Source of the DNA: Entomomonas moraniae
GTDB taxonomy: Bacteria; Pseudomonadota; Gammaproteobacteria; Pseudomonadales; Pseudomonadaceae
Length of the DNA: 64,000 nucleotides
NCBI RefSeq assembly: GCF_003991975.1
Contig: NZ_CP029822.1
Span: 558,001 to 622,000 of the forward strand
Direction of reading: 5' to 3'
The position numbers were made by a program, and so were the translations under genes. Shown here piece by piece: positions 44,157 to 52,903 of the stretch. The notes below the pieces were generated by a model that saw only the letters and a list, made by a program, of their open reading frames with translations, ran no database searches and had not been told where the DNA came from. The first letter of the stretch is position 1, and every line of letters begins with the position of its first letter.

Positions 44157-44241
44157 TGGTGCGGACGGAGAGACTTGAACTCTCACACCTCACGGTACTG
44201 GATTCTAAGTCCAGCGCGTCTACCAATTTCACCACGTCCGC
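44157..44241 (-). tRNA. tRNA-Leu (TAG)
   Basis: 85 bases with encoded CCA. Acceptor GCGGACG pairs with CGTCCGC; the anticodon loop CTTAGAA between CTGGA and TCCAG gives TAG; the long variable arm is that of a class II tRNA. Confidence 0.95.
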
Positions 44242-44260
44242 ATATATTGTTGTTAATTAA

Positions 44261-44337
44261 TGGGGTGGACGATGGGGATCGAACCCACGACAACAGGAAT
44301 CACAATCCTGTGCTCTACCAACTGAGCTACGCCCACC
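44261..44337 (-). tRNA. tRNA-His (GTG)
   Basis: 77 bases including the extra G at position -1 (44337) facing the discriminator C, a hallmark of tRNA-His. Anticodon loop TTGTGAT between CAGGA and TCCTG. CCA is encoded. Confidence 0.95.
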
Positions 44338-44383
44338 ATTACAAACCTATTAACTAACTTGCTTAATTCCCGTTCAGGCAATA

Positions 44384-44460
44384 TGGCGCGCCCGGCAGGA
44401 TTCGAACCTGCGACCACCCGCTTAGAAGGCGGGTGCTCTATCCAACTGAGCTACGGGCGC
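44384..44460 (-). tRNA. tRNA-Arg (TCT)
   Basis: 77 bases with encoded CCA. Acceptor GCGCCCG pairs with CGGGCGC; loop CTTCTAA between CCCGC and GCGGG gives TCT. It is first in the transcript Arg-His-Leu, an order also met in pseudomonads. Confidence 0.95.
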
Positions 44461-44672
44461 TCTTTTTAGAGCTTAAGATTCGAGTAAGTGATACTTTCAG
44501 ACCCTTTGCCCCATTGCTAAGCTATGTTCGTTAAGCGGTGCGAATATTAACTAGAATAATAGATTAAGTCAACGCTTTTTTATAAAAAATATTTTTTTTG
44601 GTGTTTTGTATATCAAAAATAAAAATATATTTCTCTTTAATAGGCTGATTATAGGCATTATTAGCTATGTTT

Positions 44673-45113
44673 TTATGCTTTTTTTTGTTTGGGTTTACTT
44701 TGATTGTCGTCCGAGTTTTTTATTATAATGAGGTGGAAGTGGTCGATGTCATCCTCAATTAATGAGCGACGTATGGTGATAATGATCATAAAACCAATGA
44801 TGAGCATAATAAAGGTAGCAACCCCACCGAACACGATGGCTGTTATTCCACATAGTAAGAAGTAAGGGATAATGAAGATAATGGTCCGTTTGCTGACTTT
44901 CTCTGATTTTGCAAAGCGATAATTAAGGATTTGTAACTCGTCATCTTTCATGGCGAGTGCTTTATTGCAATTTTTACACTTAATTGCCTTGTGTGCTCTA
45001 AGGTCTGTAATCTCTGTGTAGTCAGCTTGCCAGATGCTATTGCAATGGCTACACTCAAAATCGGCCTGTTTATAAATGGGCATTTTTTGTGTTGATTGTG
45101 TCGAGCTTGCCAT
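44673..45113 (-). CDS. Zinc-ribbon membrane protein of unknown function
   Basis: 146 residues. Residues about 19-50 hold two CxxC knuckles (FECSHCNSIW and IKCKNCNKAL) forming a probable zinc ribbon, followed by two membrane helices (about 77-113) and a charged, His/Asp-containing tail ending in KPKQKKA. I recognise no named family; such proteins are often membrane-tethered sensors or scaffold factors. Monocistronic; divergent from the glycan-modification cluster. Confidence 0.65.
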   Translation of the reverse strand: MASSTQSTQKMPIYKQADFECSHCNSIWQADYTEITDLRAHKAIKCKNCNKALAMKDDELQILNYRFAKSEKVSKRTIIFIIPYFLLCGITAIVFGGVATFIMLIIGFMIIITIRRSLIEDDIDHFHLIIIKNSDDNQSKPKQKKA

Positions 45114-45234
45114 GAGAAATCCTTAATGTAAGTGCTTTATAGGGTGTAAACACTATATAATAAACGAGAATCTTATTTTTTTCTAATCAGCCGTGAGTTT
45201 TGTTGGTTTCATTTGTTATGTTGGTAAGTTCGTC

Positions 45235-45600
45235 ATGATGTCGATTATTCACAAACTAGGGCGTTATACTGCTGTAGGCATTATCAATACCGCTATTCAT
45301 TGGTTGGTTTTTTTATTAGTGTATTATATGTTAAAAACAGATCAATCGTTGAGTAATTTAGTGGCTTTTTTAGTGGCTGTTAGCTGTTCATTTTTTTTGA
45401 ATGGTTATTTTACTTTTAATAGTCGTTTAAATATAAAACGTTATTTTTTGTTTATAACCTTTATGGGCTTGATAAGCTATTTAGTTGGCAGGTTAGCGGA
45501 TACAGCTCACCTATTGCCAGTCTTTACATTGGTTATTTTTACAATGATTAGTTTTGTATTAGGTTTTTTATGGTCTCATTTTATTGTGTTTAAGAAGTGA
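45235..45600 (+). CDS. gtrA: GtrA-family membrane protein (flippase-like)
   Basis: 121 residues from ATG 45235 (MMSIIHKLGRYTAVGIINTA); an in-frame GTG at 45193 gives a doubtful extension. Four membrane helices and the GtrA motifs (RYTAVGIINTAIHWLVF, SCSFFLNGYFTFN) are present. GtrA proteins are thought to flip undecaprenyl-phosphate-sugar made by GtrB across the inner membrane. The stop overlaps the GtrB start region. Confidence 0.85.
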   Translation: MMSIIHKLGRYTAVGIINTAIHWLVFLLVYYMLKTDQSLSNLVAFLVAVSCSFFLNGYFTFNSRLNIKRYFLFITFMGLISYLVGRLADTAHLLPVFTLVIFTMISFVLGFLWSHFIVFKK

Positions 45601-45605
45601 TTACT

Positions 45606-46538
45606 ATGCTAATTTCTTTAGTAGTACCCGTTTTTAATGAAGAAAGTACAATACCTTTATTTTTGTCTGAAATTAATAATAATGGATTACTAGCGGATTA
45701 TTCCTTAGAAATTATTTTTATTAATGATGGTAGCACAGATAATACAGAGCAGATTATCACTGCTGAGGCAATGAAAAGTTCTAATATTGTTGCTGTGAAT
45801 TTTTCTCGTAATTTTGGTAAAGAGTCCGCTCTGTTAGCAGGTATTTTCCAAAGTACTGGCGATGCTGTTATCCCTATTGATGTTGATTTGCAAGACCCTA
45901 TTGATGTTATCCCCATGATGATTGAGCGTTGGCAAGAAGGGTTTGATGTTGTATTAGCAAAACGTGCTGATCGTTCAAGCGACTCTTTTTTTAAGCGGGC
46001 GACCTCTAAATTATTTTATATGGTTTATAACAATGTAGTTGAAAATAAAATAGAAGGTAATGTAGGCGACTTTAGATTAATGAGCCGACGAGCTATTGAA
46101 GCAGTTAAAGAGTTGCCAGAAAACAATTTATTTATGAAGGGCTTGTTGTCTTGGGTTGGTTTTCCTACCACGGTTATTGAATACACTCGTGTTGAGCGAG
46201 CGGCTGGAAAGACAAAATTTAAATTCCTGAAGTTATTTAATTTGGCTTTAGATGGCGTTACCTCATTTAGTAATGTCCCTTTAAGATTTTGGAGTTGTTT
46301 AGGTGGGACAGTTGCTTTTATTTCTTTTCTTTTTGCTATGAAAATTGTGTTGTCTAAATTAATTCTTGGTAATCCTGTACCGGGCTATTCTTCATTGATG
46401 GTCGCTATTTTGTTTTTAGGCGGTGTGCAGTTAATAGGGATTGGCGTATTAGGTGAATATATTGGGCGAATTTATAAGGAAGCTAAACACCGACCTCGCT
46501 ATATCATCAAGTCAATTATTGATAAAAATAGGGAATAG
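45606..46538 (+). CDS. gtrB: GtrB-type undecaprenyl-phosphate glycosyltransferase
   Basis: 310 residues from ATG 45606 (MLISLVVPVFNEEST); GTG 45597, overlapping the gtrA stop, is possible. GT2 fold with the nucleotide-sugar Asp in INDGSTDNT and the catalytic DVDLQDP; two C-terminal membrane helices (about 230-290). It loads a sugar, usually glucose, onto undecaprenyl phosphate at the cytoplasmic face. Works with GtrA and the polytopic transferase that follows. Confidence 0.88.
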   Translation: MLISLVVPVFNEESTIPLFLSEINNNGLLADYSLEIIFINDGSTDNTEQIITAEAMKSSNIVAVNFSRNFGKESALLAGIFQSTGDAVIPIDVDLQDPIDVIPMMIERWQEGFDVVLAKRADRSSDSFFKRATSKLFYMVYNNVVENKIEGNVGDFRLMSRRAIEAVKELPENNLFMKGLLSWVGFPTTVIEYTRVERAAGKTKFKFLKLFNLALDGVTSFSNVPLRFWSCLGGTVAFISFLFAMKIVLSKLILGNPVPGYSSLMVAILFLGGVQLIGIGVLGEYIGRIYKEAKHRPRYIIKSIIDKNRE

Positions 46539-46555
46539 CTATTTTGAAAGGATGT

Positions 46556-48241
46556 ATGAATAATACAGTATGTTTAACAGTCGCTATTCTTATTCTCTAT
46601 GTAACTACTTTTTTTATTGTTTATTTGAGTCCAATGCAGTCAGATGATTTTTCTTTTTATTTCATGGGAACATCGATTAGTAAACATTGGCATTTTTATA
46701 TGACATGGAGTGGTAGGGTCGTTGCAGACTATATTTCAACATTAATATTAGCGATTAATCACCCTGTTATTATCACGGTTATTTCAAGTGCTGCGTTACC
46801 TATATTAATTTATAACATAGCAACTACGCCATATTATCAAGATAAAATTAACCCTAAAAAACAATTAGTGTATACATTGATTATTTTGTGGTTTGGTTAT
46901 TGGTTGGCTAACCCTGCGTTAGGGCAAACAACTTTTTGGGTCGTTGGGGCCGCCAATTATTTATGGCCACTAGTTTTTGTTTCTTTCTTATTTAAGTATT
47001 TACTAAGATGCCTCCCTGAGGGAAAAATCAATAAGATAACAGTGCTCATTTTAATTGTGTTATCTATTCTTTCAGGGTGCTCTAATGAGGCTACAGGGGC
47101 ACTTATCCTTTATTGTTTAGTCTTGTTATATGCGTGGGCATGGTTTAATAAGCTAGCTAATCGCTCGATTATTCTTTTGTGTTTCGTGGCTGTATTTATG
47201 GGGTTTTTAGTACTGTTATTAGCTCCAGGCAATATGGTTCGTGCAGCCAGTCCTGACTATTCGGTTTGGCGTTCAATGGCTTTTGATGAGCGACTTTATA
47301 ACCATTTTTATGATGTTATGCCCAGTATTTTAAAAGGGTATGGAGTTATTTATTTATTGTTAATTTGGGCCTTTGCGCAAAGTTATCGTCTGCTTCAAAA
47401 AAAGGATTATCAATTATTGATTATTTGGCTGAGTTCGACGGTTGTCTTTAGCATTATTCTCATTGCTTCTCCTCATGCAGTAGTTGCTAGAACGCACCTA
47501 ACAGGCTTGTTTTTTTTACTGGTGGCTTTGTCTTTTCTACTTGAAAAAGCTTTACAGCAGAAAGTAAGTAAAATGGGCGTAGTGTTATTTATTGCGCTTT
47601 GTATTACCTTTTTATCATCCTATATTTTAGTTTTTTTGGCTTATCAATCAATTAATAAGCAAAGCAATATCCGTACTGGGATTATTGAAGAAGCTAAAGC
47701 CCGTGGTGAGCAGGCAGTCGTTATACCTAACTATTATAAAGGGTTTGTTTTGCGTACGGGGGATTTCCCCGAGTTAGATTACCATAGTGCCGATATGATG
47801 GGGCGTTATTACGGCGTAAAAGCTATTAATTTAGTATTTGCCGATTTTGATTACGCTACATTGCTAAATAAGCCTTGTGAGACGCCTTATAATAGAGTGG
47901 ACGACTATATCCAATGTATTTATACACAGACATTTTTAGGCTCAGATATATTGCGGTTTGTAGTGATGTTTGATCCAAAAATCACAATGTTAGAAAAGGA
48001 ACACCGTCAGTTTAGGTTGAGAGTGAAAAATACATTGAAACCAACCGACCCTAATTATTATGAGCTAACAATGCCTTTGCGCATTATTAAAGTGGGTGAC
48101 TATTATTTTGCATCGGCTGATATGTTGCTAAGTTTACTTGGTGTTAAACAAAATCCAGCGTTGATTGTTAGCGTTTATAATTATGATGTAAAACAACCAA
48201 GTGCTGATACAATACCTTCAATTTCGATACAGGTTAAATAA
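46556..48241 (+). CDS. Polytopic glycosyltransferase-like membrane protein (GtrC position)
   Basis: 561 residues from ATG 46556 (AAAGGA just upstream; TTG 46544 is in frame). About eleven membrane helices; the first periplasmic loop contains PMQSDDFSFYF, a D-D/E catalytic-loop pattern seen in GT-C glycosyltransferases and DUF6056 proteins. Position after gtrA and gtrB suggests that it transfers the flipped sugar to O-antigen or another surface glycan. The last 170 residues are a periplasmic domain. In such clusters this third gene is the type-specific one and usually has little similarity between strains. Confidence 0.7.
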   Translation: MNNTVCLTVAILILYVTTFFIVYLSPMQSDDFSFYFMGTSISKHWHFYMTWSGRVVADYISTLILAINHPVIITVISSAALPILIYNIATTPYYQDKINPKKQLVYTLIILWFGYWLANPALGQTTFWVVGAANYLWPLVFVSFLFKYLLRCLPEGKINKITVLILIVLSILSGCSNEATGALILYCLVLLYAWAWFNKLANRSIILLCFVAVFMGFLVLLLAPGNMVRAASPDYSVWRSMAFDERLYNHFYDVMPSILKGYGVIYLLLIWAFAQSYRLLQKKDYQLLIIWLSSTVVFSIILIASPHAVVARTHLTGLFFLLVALSFLLEKALQQKVSKMGVVLFIALCITFLSSYILVFLAYQSINKQSNIRTGIIEEAKARGEQAVVIPNYYKGFVLRTGDFPELDYHSADMMGRYYGVKAINLVFADFDYATLLNKPCETPYNRVDDYIQCIYTQTFLGSDILRFVVMFDPKITMLEKEHRQFRLRVKNTLKPTDPNYYELTMPLRIIKVGDYYFASADMLLSLLGVKQNPALIVSVYNYDVKQPSADTIPSISIQVK

Positions 48242-48242
48242 A

Positions 48243-48977
48243 ATGAATATTCTTAAAAATACTGCAATTGTTTTTTTCTGTTTATGCTCAATACCTTTGG
48301 CGCAAGCAGACAACTATGATGAGTTATATAAAGCATCTGGTTGGCCGGTACAAGTTGAGCATTTTGACTCAGCATTGCAGATGATGCAAAATCAGTACAA
48401 GGACATGTTACCCCCAGTTTTCTATCAATCGGTCGTTGGGTTTAGTAGCCAACGCTTTGAGCCTACAGCTATGAATCAACGAGGTCTATCCGCACTAAAG
48501 CAAAGTTTAGTGAATCCTAATCCCGCACTGGTTTTTTTTGACTCTGCATTAGGTAAAAAGATTGTTAAAGCAGAAACAGAGGCGACCACAGCAGAAAACT
48601 TACAAAAAAATCAACAAGGTGTTCCTGTTATTAAGATAAGTAATGAAAGGAAAGTACTTTTTAAAGAGTTAGCCGCTGCTATTCCTTATCGTCAAGCAAC
48701 TGTGGATGTTAGTACATCATTGACAAGTACTATGGGTGATACCGTCGACAGTTTATTTCCAGGAATGGGGCTAGGCAGTAGTATTAAACAGATTACACCA
48801 ACAAAAGCTCAAATTCAGCAGCAAGTAGATGCTCATTTGAATGATATTTTAGTTTATGTTTACCGTGATTTAACGGATCAAGAATTACAACAGTTTATAG
48901 TTTTTGCAAAATCAACGGAAGGGAAGGAGTACTATCAGTCGGCACAAAAAATAATCATGGCAAGCTTAAATAAATAG
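48243..48977 (+). CDS. Periplasmic DUF2059-like protein
   Basis: 244 residues from ATG 48243, one base after the previous stop codon; AGG lies nine bases upstream inside the end of that gene. Signal peptide 1-22 (cleavage after AQA). The C-terminal region (VYVYRDLTDQELQQFIVFAK, STEGKEYY) matches the DUF2059 pattern of periplasmic helical proteins. Function unknown. Close spacing suggests co-transcription with the gtr genes. Confidence 0.7.
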   Translation: MNILKNTAIVFFCLCSIPLAQADNYDELYKASGWPVQVEHFDSALQMMQNQYKDMLPPVFYQSVVGFSSQRFEPTAMNQRGLSALKQSLVNPNPALVFFDSALGKKIVKAETEATTAENLQKNQQGVPVIKISNERKVLFKELAAAIPYRQATVDVSTSLTSTMGDTVDSLFPGMGLGSSIKQITPTKAQIQQQVDAHLNDILVYVYRDLTDQELQQFIVFAKSTEGKEYYQSAQKIIMASLNK

Positions 48978-49112
48978 AAACGTTTGTCTAGTGTTTTTGG
49001 CTGGTTTTATTGTGGTTAATAGGGTATTGTGAAGTTAACACTGTAATCGATGATTAATAAAATTAATTAGGACCATCGAATTAATTAATTTTTAAATGTT
49101 GTTTAGTGGTTA

Positions 49113-49158
49113 TATAATAGGTTCCATAAGTTAATCAAACCGTAAATAAAAAAGGAGT
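49113..49158 (+). promoter_or_regulatory. ahpC promoter -10 and ribosome-binding site
   Basis: A consensus TATAAT lies at 49113-49118, about 45 bases before the start, and AAGGAG at 49151-49156 before ATG 49164. The -35 region is poor, as is common for activator-dependent (OxyR-type) promoters, but I cannot identify a full OxyR site. Confidence 0.5.
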
Positions 49159-49163
49159 GACAT

Positions 49164-49727
49164 ATGTCTCTTATAAATACAGAAGTAAAACCATTTAAAG
49201 CACAAGCATTCCACAATGGTGATTTCAAAACTGTTACTGACGCAGATTTAAAAGGTAAATGGTCTGTTGTTTTCTTTTATCCAGCTGACTTTACATTCGT
49301 TTGCCCAACAGAGCTAGGTGACTTAGCGGATCATTATGAAGAATTCAAAAAATTAGGTTTTGAAATTTACTCAGTATCAACTGATACTCATTTCACTCAT
49401 AAAGCTTGGCATGATACTTCAGACACTATTAAGAAAATTCAGTACCCAATGATTGGTGACCCAACTGGTACTATTTCTCGTAACTTCCAAGTAATGATTG
49501 AAGCTGATGGTCTAGCTGAGCGTGGTACTTTCTTAATCAACCCAGAAGGTGTGATTAAAGTAATTGAGTTGCACGATGGTGGTATTGGTCGTGATGCGAA
49601 AGAACTTTTCCGTAAAGCACAAGCAGCTAAATACATTGCTGAACATCCAGGTGAAGTTTGCCCAGCTAAATGGACTCCAGGTGAGAAAACATTAGCACCT
49701 TCATTAGATTTAGTTGGTAAAATTTAA
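49164..49727 (+). CDS. ahpC: Alkyl hydroperoxide reductase AhpC (2-Cys peroxiredoxin)
   Basis: 187 residues, usual length. Peroxidatic Cys47 in DFTFVCPTE, resolving Cys166 in GEVCPAKW. It reduces hydrogen peroxide and organic peroxides in the cytoplasm and is re-reduced by AhpF, encoded next. Codon choice is more uniform than in neighbours, as expected for a highly expressed gene. Confidence 0.97.
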   Translation: MSLINTEVKPFKAQAFHNGDFKTVTDADLKGKWSVVFFYPADFTFVCPTELGDLADHYEEFKKLGFEIYSVSTDTHFTHKAWHDTSDTIKKIQYPMIGDPTGTISRNFQVMIEADGLAERGTFLINPEGVIKVIELHDGGIGRDAKELFRKAQAAKYIAEHPGEVCPAKWTPGEKTLAPSLDLVGKI

Positions 49728-49738
49728 TTTTACGTAAT

Positions 49739-49765
49739 TACCCATCTTGATTATTAGATGGGTAT
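49739..49765 (+). terminator. Hairpin after ahpC
   Basis: TACCCATCT (49739-49747) / AGATGGGTA (49756-49764), without a T-run. Confidence 0.5.
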
Positions 49766-49789
49766 TAAAAAATTAAATAGAAATATATG

Positions 49790-49825
49790 AACGCCTGGTT
49801 ATCTAGTTGGCCGGGCGTTTTTATT
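49790..49825 (+). terminator. Rho-independent terminator between ahpC and ahpF
   Basis: AACGCCTGG (49790-49798) pairs with CCGGGCGTT (49811-49819) and is followed by five T. It would make ahpF less abundant than ahpC, as observed in other bacteria. Confidence 0.8.
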
Positions 49826-49852
49826 CTCACTTAACTCCAAGGGAAATCTCAG

Positions 49853-51415
49853 ATGTTAGATGCAACTTTAAAAAGTCAATTAAAAACCTATCTTGAGTGG
49901 TTAACTAAACCCATAGAGATTGTAGCCTCTTTGGATGAGAGTGAAAAATCTCAAGAAATGTTAACCCTTTTAAAAGAGATTGAATCTCTTTCAGATAAAG
50001 TTAGTTTAGATGCTGCGGGTAACGATAGCCGTAAGCCATCTTTTGTTGTAAAACGTGTTGGTGAAGAAATTGGTGAAGTCCGTTTTGCCGGTATCCCTAT
50101 GGGGCATGAGTTTACTTCACTTATATTGGCATTATTACAAACCGGTGGTCATCCACCTAAAGTAACACCTGAAATGATCGAGCAAATTAAAGGGCTTACT
50201 ACAAAGCTTCATTTCAGAACCTACATTTCATTGTCTTGCCAAAACTGCCCAGATGTAGTGCAAGCGTTGAACACGATGGCGATTTTAAATCCTAATATTA
50301 GCCATACCATGATTGATGGTGCTATTTTTATGGATGAAGTCAGCCAATTACAGATTATGTCTGTGCCTACTGTCTTTTTAAATGATGAGCTTTTTGGCCA
50401 AGGCCGTATGACGTTACAAGAAATTCTTGCCAAGGTTGATACAGGCGCAAGTGCCAGAGAAGTGGACAAACTTAATGCTAAAGAAGCATTTGATGTATTG
50501 ATTGTAGGTGCAGGGCCCGCGGGGTCAGCAGCGGCTATTTATACTGCACGTAAAGGTATCCGTACGGGGATTATTGCAGAGCGTTTAGGTGGGCAAGTAC
50601 AAGATACTTTAAGTATTGAAAACTTTATTGCTACCATCGAAACAGAAGGCCCTAAGCTTGCTATGCAGTTAGAAGAGCATATTAAAGCGTATGATGTTGA
50701 TATTATGAGCTTACAATGTGCTAAAGCTCTAATTCCTGCCGCAGAAAAAGGTGGTTTACACGAAGTTCAATTTGAAAGCGGCGCACGTTTAAAAGCCAAA
50801 AGTGTTATTCTTTCAACGGGTGCACGTTGGCGCGAAATGAACGTGCCGGGAGAGAAAGAGTATAGATCTAAAGGGGTGGCGTATTGCCCTCATTGCGATG
50901 GCCCATTATTTAAAGGCAAAAAAGTAGCCGTGATTGGTGGTGGAAACTCAGGTGTTGAAGCAGCCATTGACTTAGCGGGTGTTGTTAGCCACGTAACTTT
51001 ATTAGAGTTCGGTTCTGAACTACGCGCTGATGCCGTGTTGCAGAAAAAATTGGCCTCTTTACCTAATGTAGAGGTAATTAAAGAAGCACAAACAACAGAA
51101 GTATTGGGTGATGGCCAAAAAGTGGTTGGCTTAGCTTATAAAGACCGTAAAACTGATGAAATGCACAAAATAGAATTAGCCGGTATTTTTGTACAAATTG
51201 GTTTAGTCCCTAATACTGACTGGTTAAAGGGAACGCTTGAACTAAGCCCACAAGGGGAGATTGTGATTGATAACCGTTGTAAAACCTCTGTTGATGGTAT
51301 ATTTGCAGCGGGTGATGTAACAACTGTACCTTATAAGCAAATCGTTATTGCTGTGGGTGAGGGGGCTAAAGCAGCACTTTCATCATTTGATTACTTGATT
51401 CGTTTGGGTAATTAA
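49853..51415 (+). CDS. ahpF: Alkyl hydroperoxide reductase subunit F (AhpF)
   Basis: 520 residues. N-terminal thioredoxin-like domain with Cys129-x-x-Cys132 (SCQNCPD), FAD-binding [12 protein letters not shown] (about 217-228), redox-active YCPHC (about 343-347), NADPH-binding [10 protein letters not shown] and the final FAD motif [10 protein letters not shown]. It passes electrons from NADH to AhpC. The sequence resembles the Pseudomonas AhpF more than the enterobacterial one (e.g. [21 protein letters not shown]). Confidence 0.97.
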   Translation: MLDATLKSQLKTYLEWLTKPIEIVASLDESEKSQEMLTLLKEIESLSDKVSLDAAGNDSRKPSFVVKRVGEEIGEVRFAGIPMGHEFTSLILALLQTGGHPPKVTPEMIEQIKGLTTKLHFRTYISLSCQNCPDVVQALNTMAILNPNISHTMIDGAIFMDEVSQLQIMSVPTVFLNDELFGQGRMTLQEILAKVDTGASAREVDKLNAKEAFDVLIVGAGPAGSAAAIYTARKGIRTGIIAERLGGQVQDTLSIENFIATIETEGPKLAMQLEEHIKAYDVDIMSLQCAKALIPAAEKGGLHEVQFESGARLKAKSVILSTGARWREMNVPGEKEYRSKGVAYCPHCDGPLFKGKKVAVIGGGNSGVEAAIDLAGVVSHVTLLEFGSELRADAVLQKKLASLPNVEVIKEAQTTEVLGDGQKVVGLAYKDRKTDEMHKIELAGIFVQIGLVPNTDWLKGTLELSPQGEIVIDNRCKTSVDGIFAAGDVTTVPYKQIVIAVGEGAKAALSSFDYLIRLGN

Positions 51416-51426
51416 AAAAGCAGAAA

Positions 51427-51458
51427 TAAAAAAGGAGACTAGAGTCTCCTTTTTTTAC
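51427..51458 (+). terminator. Rho-independent terminator after ahpF
   Basis: AAAAAAGGAGACT / AGTCTCCTTTTTTT with a two-base centre: a perfect symmetric stem, active in both directions. Confidence 0.92.
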
Positions 51459-51510
51459 ATTGTATTTAGATTAAAACCTATTTCTAAATTTGCTCTTCGT
51501 CCCTCACTCT

Positions 51511-51923
51511 TTAAAGAGATGAGTCTGCTTGATAAATAATGGGGTTAATATGAGCACCATTAAGTCCTACCGATATTCTTAATCCTGCACTGTCCTCAGT
51601 CGTTGTTGTCAACACGGATCCATCTACAGGACCATGGCAATTATGATCAGCACTTACTGTGTGCGCTCCTTCAGGGACATAAAAAATAGCTTTTTCAGAT
51701 GTTTCCAATTGAGCTGCTAATTTGCCATCAATATAGAATTTGACGCCACATAAAAACCTTGGTATCCACTGTCTCTGGTAACCAATATTTTCGCGGGTTG
51801 ACTTTTATCTTGAAAGGTATAAAGTCTTTTTGATGGAACAGGTTTTGCCTGATCAAATGGAATCGGTTTCGTAGCACATCCAGCTAAAACAACAAGGGCT
51901 AAAAAAATAACTGTTTTTTTCAT
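51511..51923 (-). pseudogene. Lipoprotein gene with a single-base frameshift at a homopolymer
   Basis: Frame 1 encodes a lipoprotein start (MKKTVIFLALVVLAGCATKP, lipobox LAGC) up to RDSGYQGF; frame 2 continues as CGVKFYIDGKLAAQLETSEK, FYVPEGAHTVSADHNC and IYQADSSL to 51511. The shift lies at the run of five T on the coding strand (A at 51752-51756); six T would restore one 137-residue protein. This may be a real inactivation, phase variation, or an assembly error. The product would be an outer-membrane or periplasmic lipoprotein with a PEGA-like beta domain. No second copy is in the window. Confidence 0.8.
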
Positions 51924-52323
51924 AGAGACTCCAATAAAAATAATTTATATCGTCATGCTATTCGCTTGTATAAACAAAAAAATTGTTAAAAAGTCTATGA
52001 TCCAACTAAAACTATCAAATAGTCTTAACAAAATATTTATGGCATTGGGTAAGTTAAATAAAATAAAAAAGAGATTTGCATTCTAATTATTGTGGCTTTT
52101 TTAGATAAGTATTAGAGTTTGATCTGTTGCTATTAAACTTTATTTAAATAGAAAATGAACAAAGAGTAAGGGAGGTATTAGCCTCCTTTATTAAGGGATC
52201 TGTTAGAAATAAAACTTAATGGCAGTGATTATTTGTATTCATACAATAAAGCATTTAAAAAAAATAAAAAGATAATGTGATAACCTCCATCATAGTATTT
52301 TTACAAGACTATCTTAAAATGAT
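51924..52323. other. AT-rich gap with one hairpin
   Basis: GGAGG (52171-52175) / CCTCC (52182-52186) with T/A-rich flanks may be a terminator for the relic to its right. No gene seen. Confidence 0.4.
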
Positions 52324-52630
52324 TTAGAAATCAGGGTATTCTGCATATTCGATGTCATTTTCTGTCAACCTATTTAAACCATCTTCTTTTAGCATGCTAT
52401 TGAAGTAGTTTATTGTGTCCTCTAAAGCCTAATCAATAGTTTTACCAGAACCTATTGCATTTTCTGGATTTCCATCAGACTTCCGTTTTATCTTTAAATC
52501 AGTTCTTCCTGTATATGAACCATTCTGACTTTAATTTTAGCATAGGGTACAACCCCACCATCCAAACAGCAAACTCTGCAACTGTTTTTTCAATAGTGCT
52601 AACATTCTCTAATTTTAAATTATGCCACAT
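52324..52630 (-). pseudogene. Relic of an unknown small protein (frameshift plus amber)
   Basis: From ATG 52630 the frame reads MWHNLKLENVSTIEKTVAEF and AVWMVGLYPMLKLK, then shifts near 52530 into NGSYTGRTDLKIKRKSDGNP, ENAIGSGKTID, a TAG at 52429-52431, and ALEDTINYFNSMLKEDGLNR, LTENDIEYAEYPDF with TAA at 52324. Joined, this is an about 100-residue acidic soluble protein. I do not recognise the family. Confidence 0.6.
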
Positions 52631-52855
52631 AGCTTATTTGCCTCATTTTTGTGTTAGTAAACTTAGACCGTCACGTCATAAAATTAAGTGTTATTTTCCA
52701 CTAGATAATACTGGCGTGCTTATAAATAGTAAGAGAGTAAAAATACTTTTTAATAAAGTAACTGAAATTATATGGTATGAAAGAGATTGAGAGTGTTAAA
52801 TATATTTATATAAAATAATAAAGCAAGGCGCTTTTAAAAAAGAAATAAAGATAAT

Positions 52856-52887
52856 AAAAAAGAAGCCTACCAATGTAAGCTTCTTTG
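52856..52887 (-). terminator. ettA terminator
   Basis: On the minus strand AAAGAAGC / GCTTCTTT followed by six T, 17 bases after the ettA stop. Confidence 0.85.
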
Positions 52888-52903
52888 TAGTTCATAAAAT
52901 GAG

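Noticed and set aside
44124-44357. 77-codon frame over the tRNA cluster
   Set aside because: It covers tRNA-Leu and tRNA-His; tRNA genes explain the sequence.
52455-52790. 111-codon frame on the plus strand
   Set aside because: It lies antisense to the relic at 52324-52630, whose protein sequence is more coherent; no ribosome-binding site.
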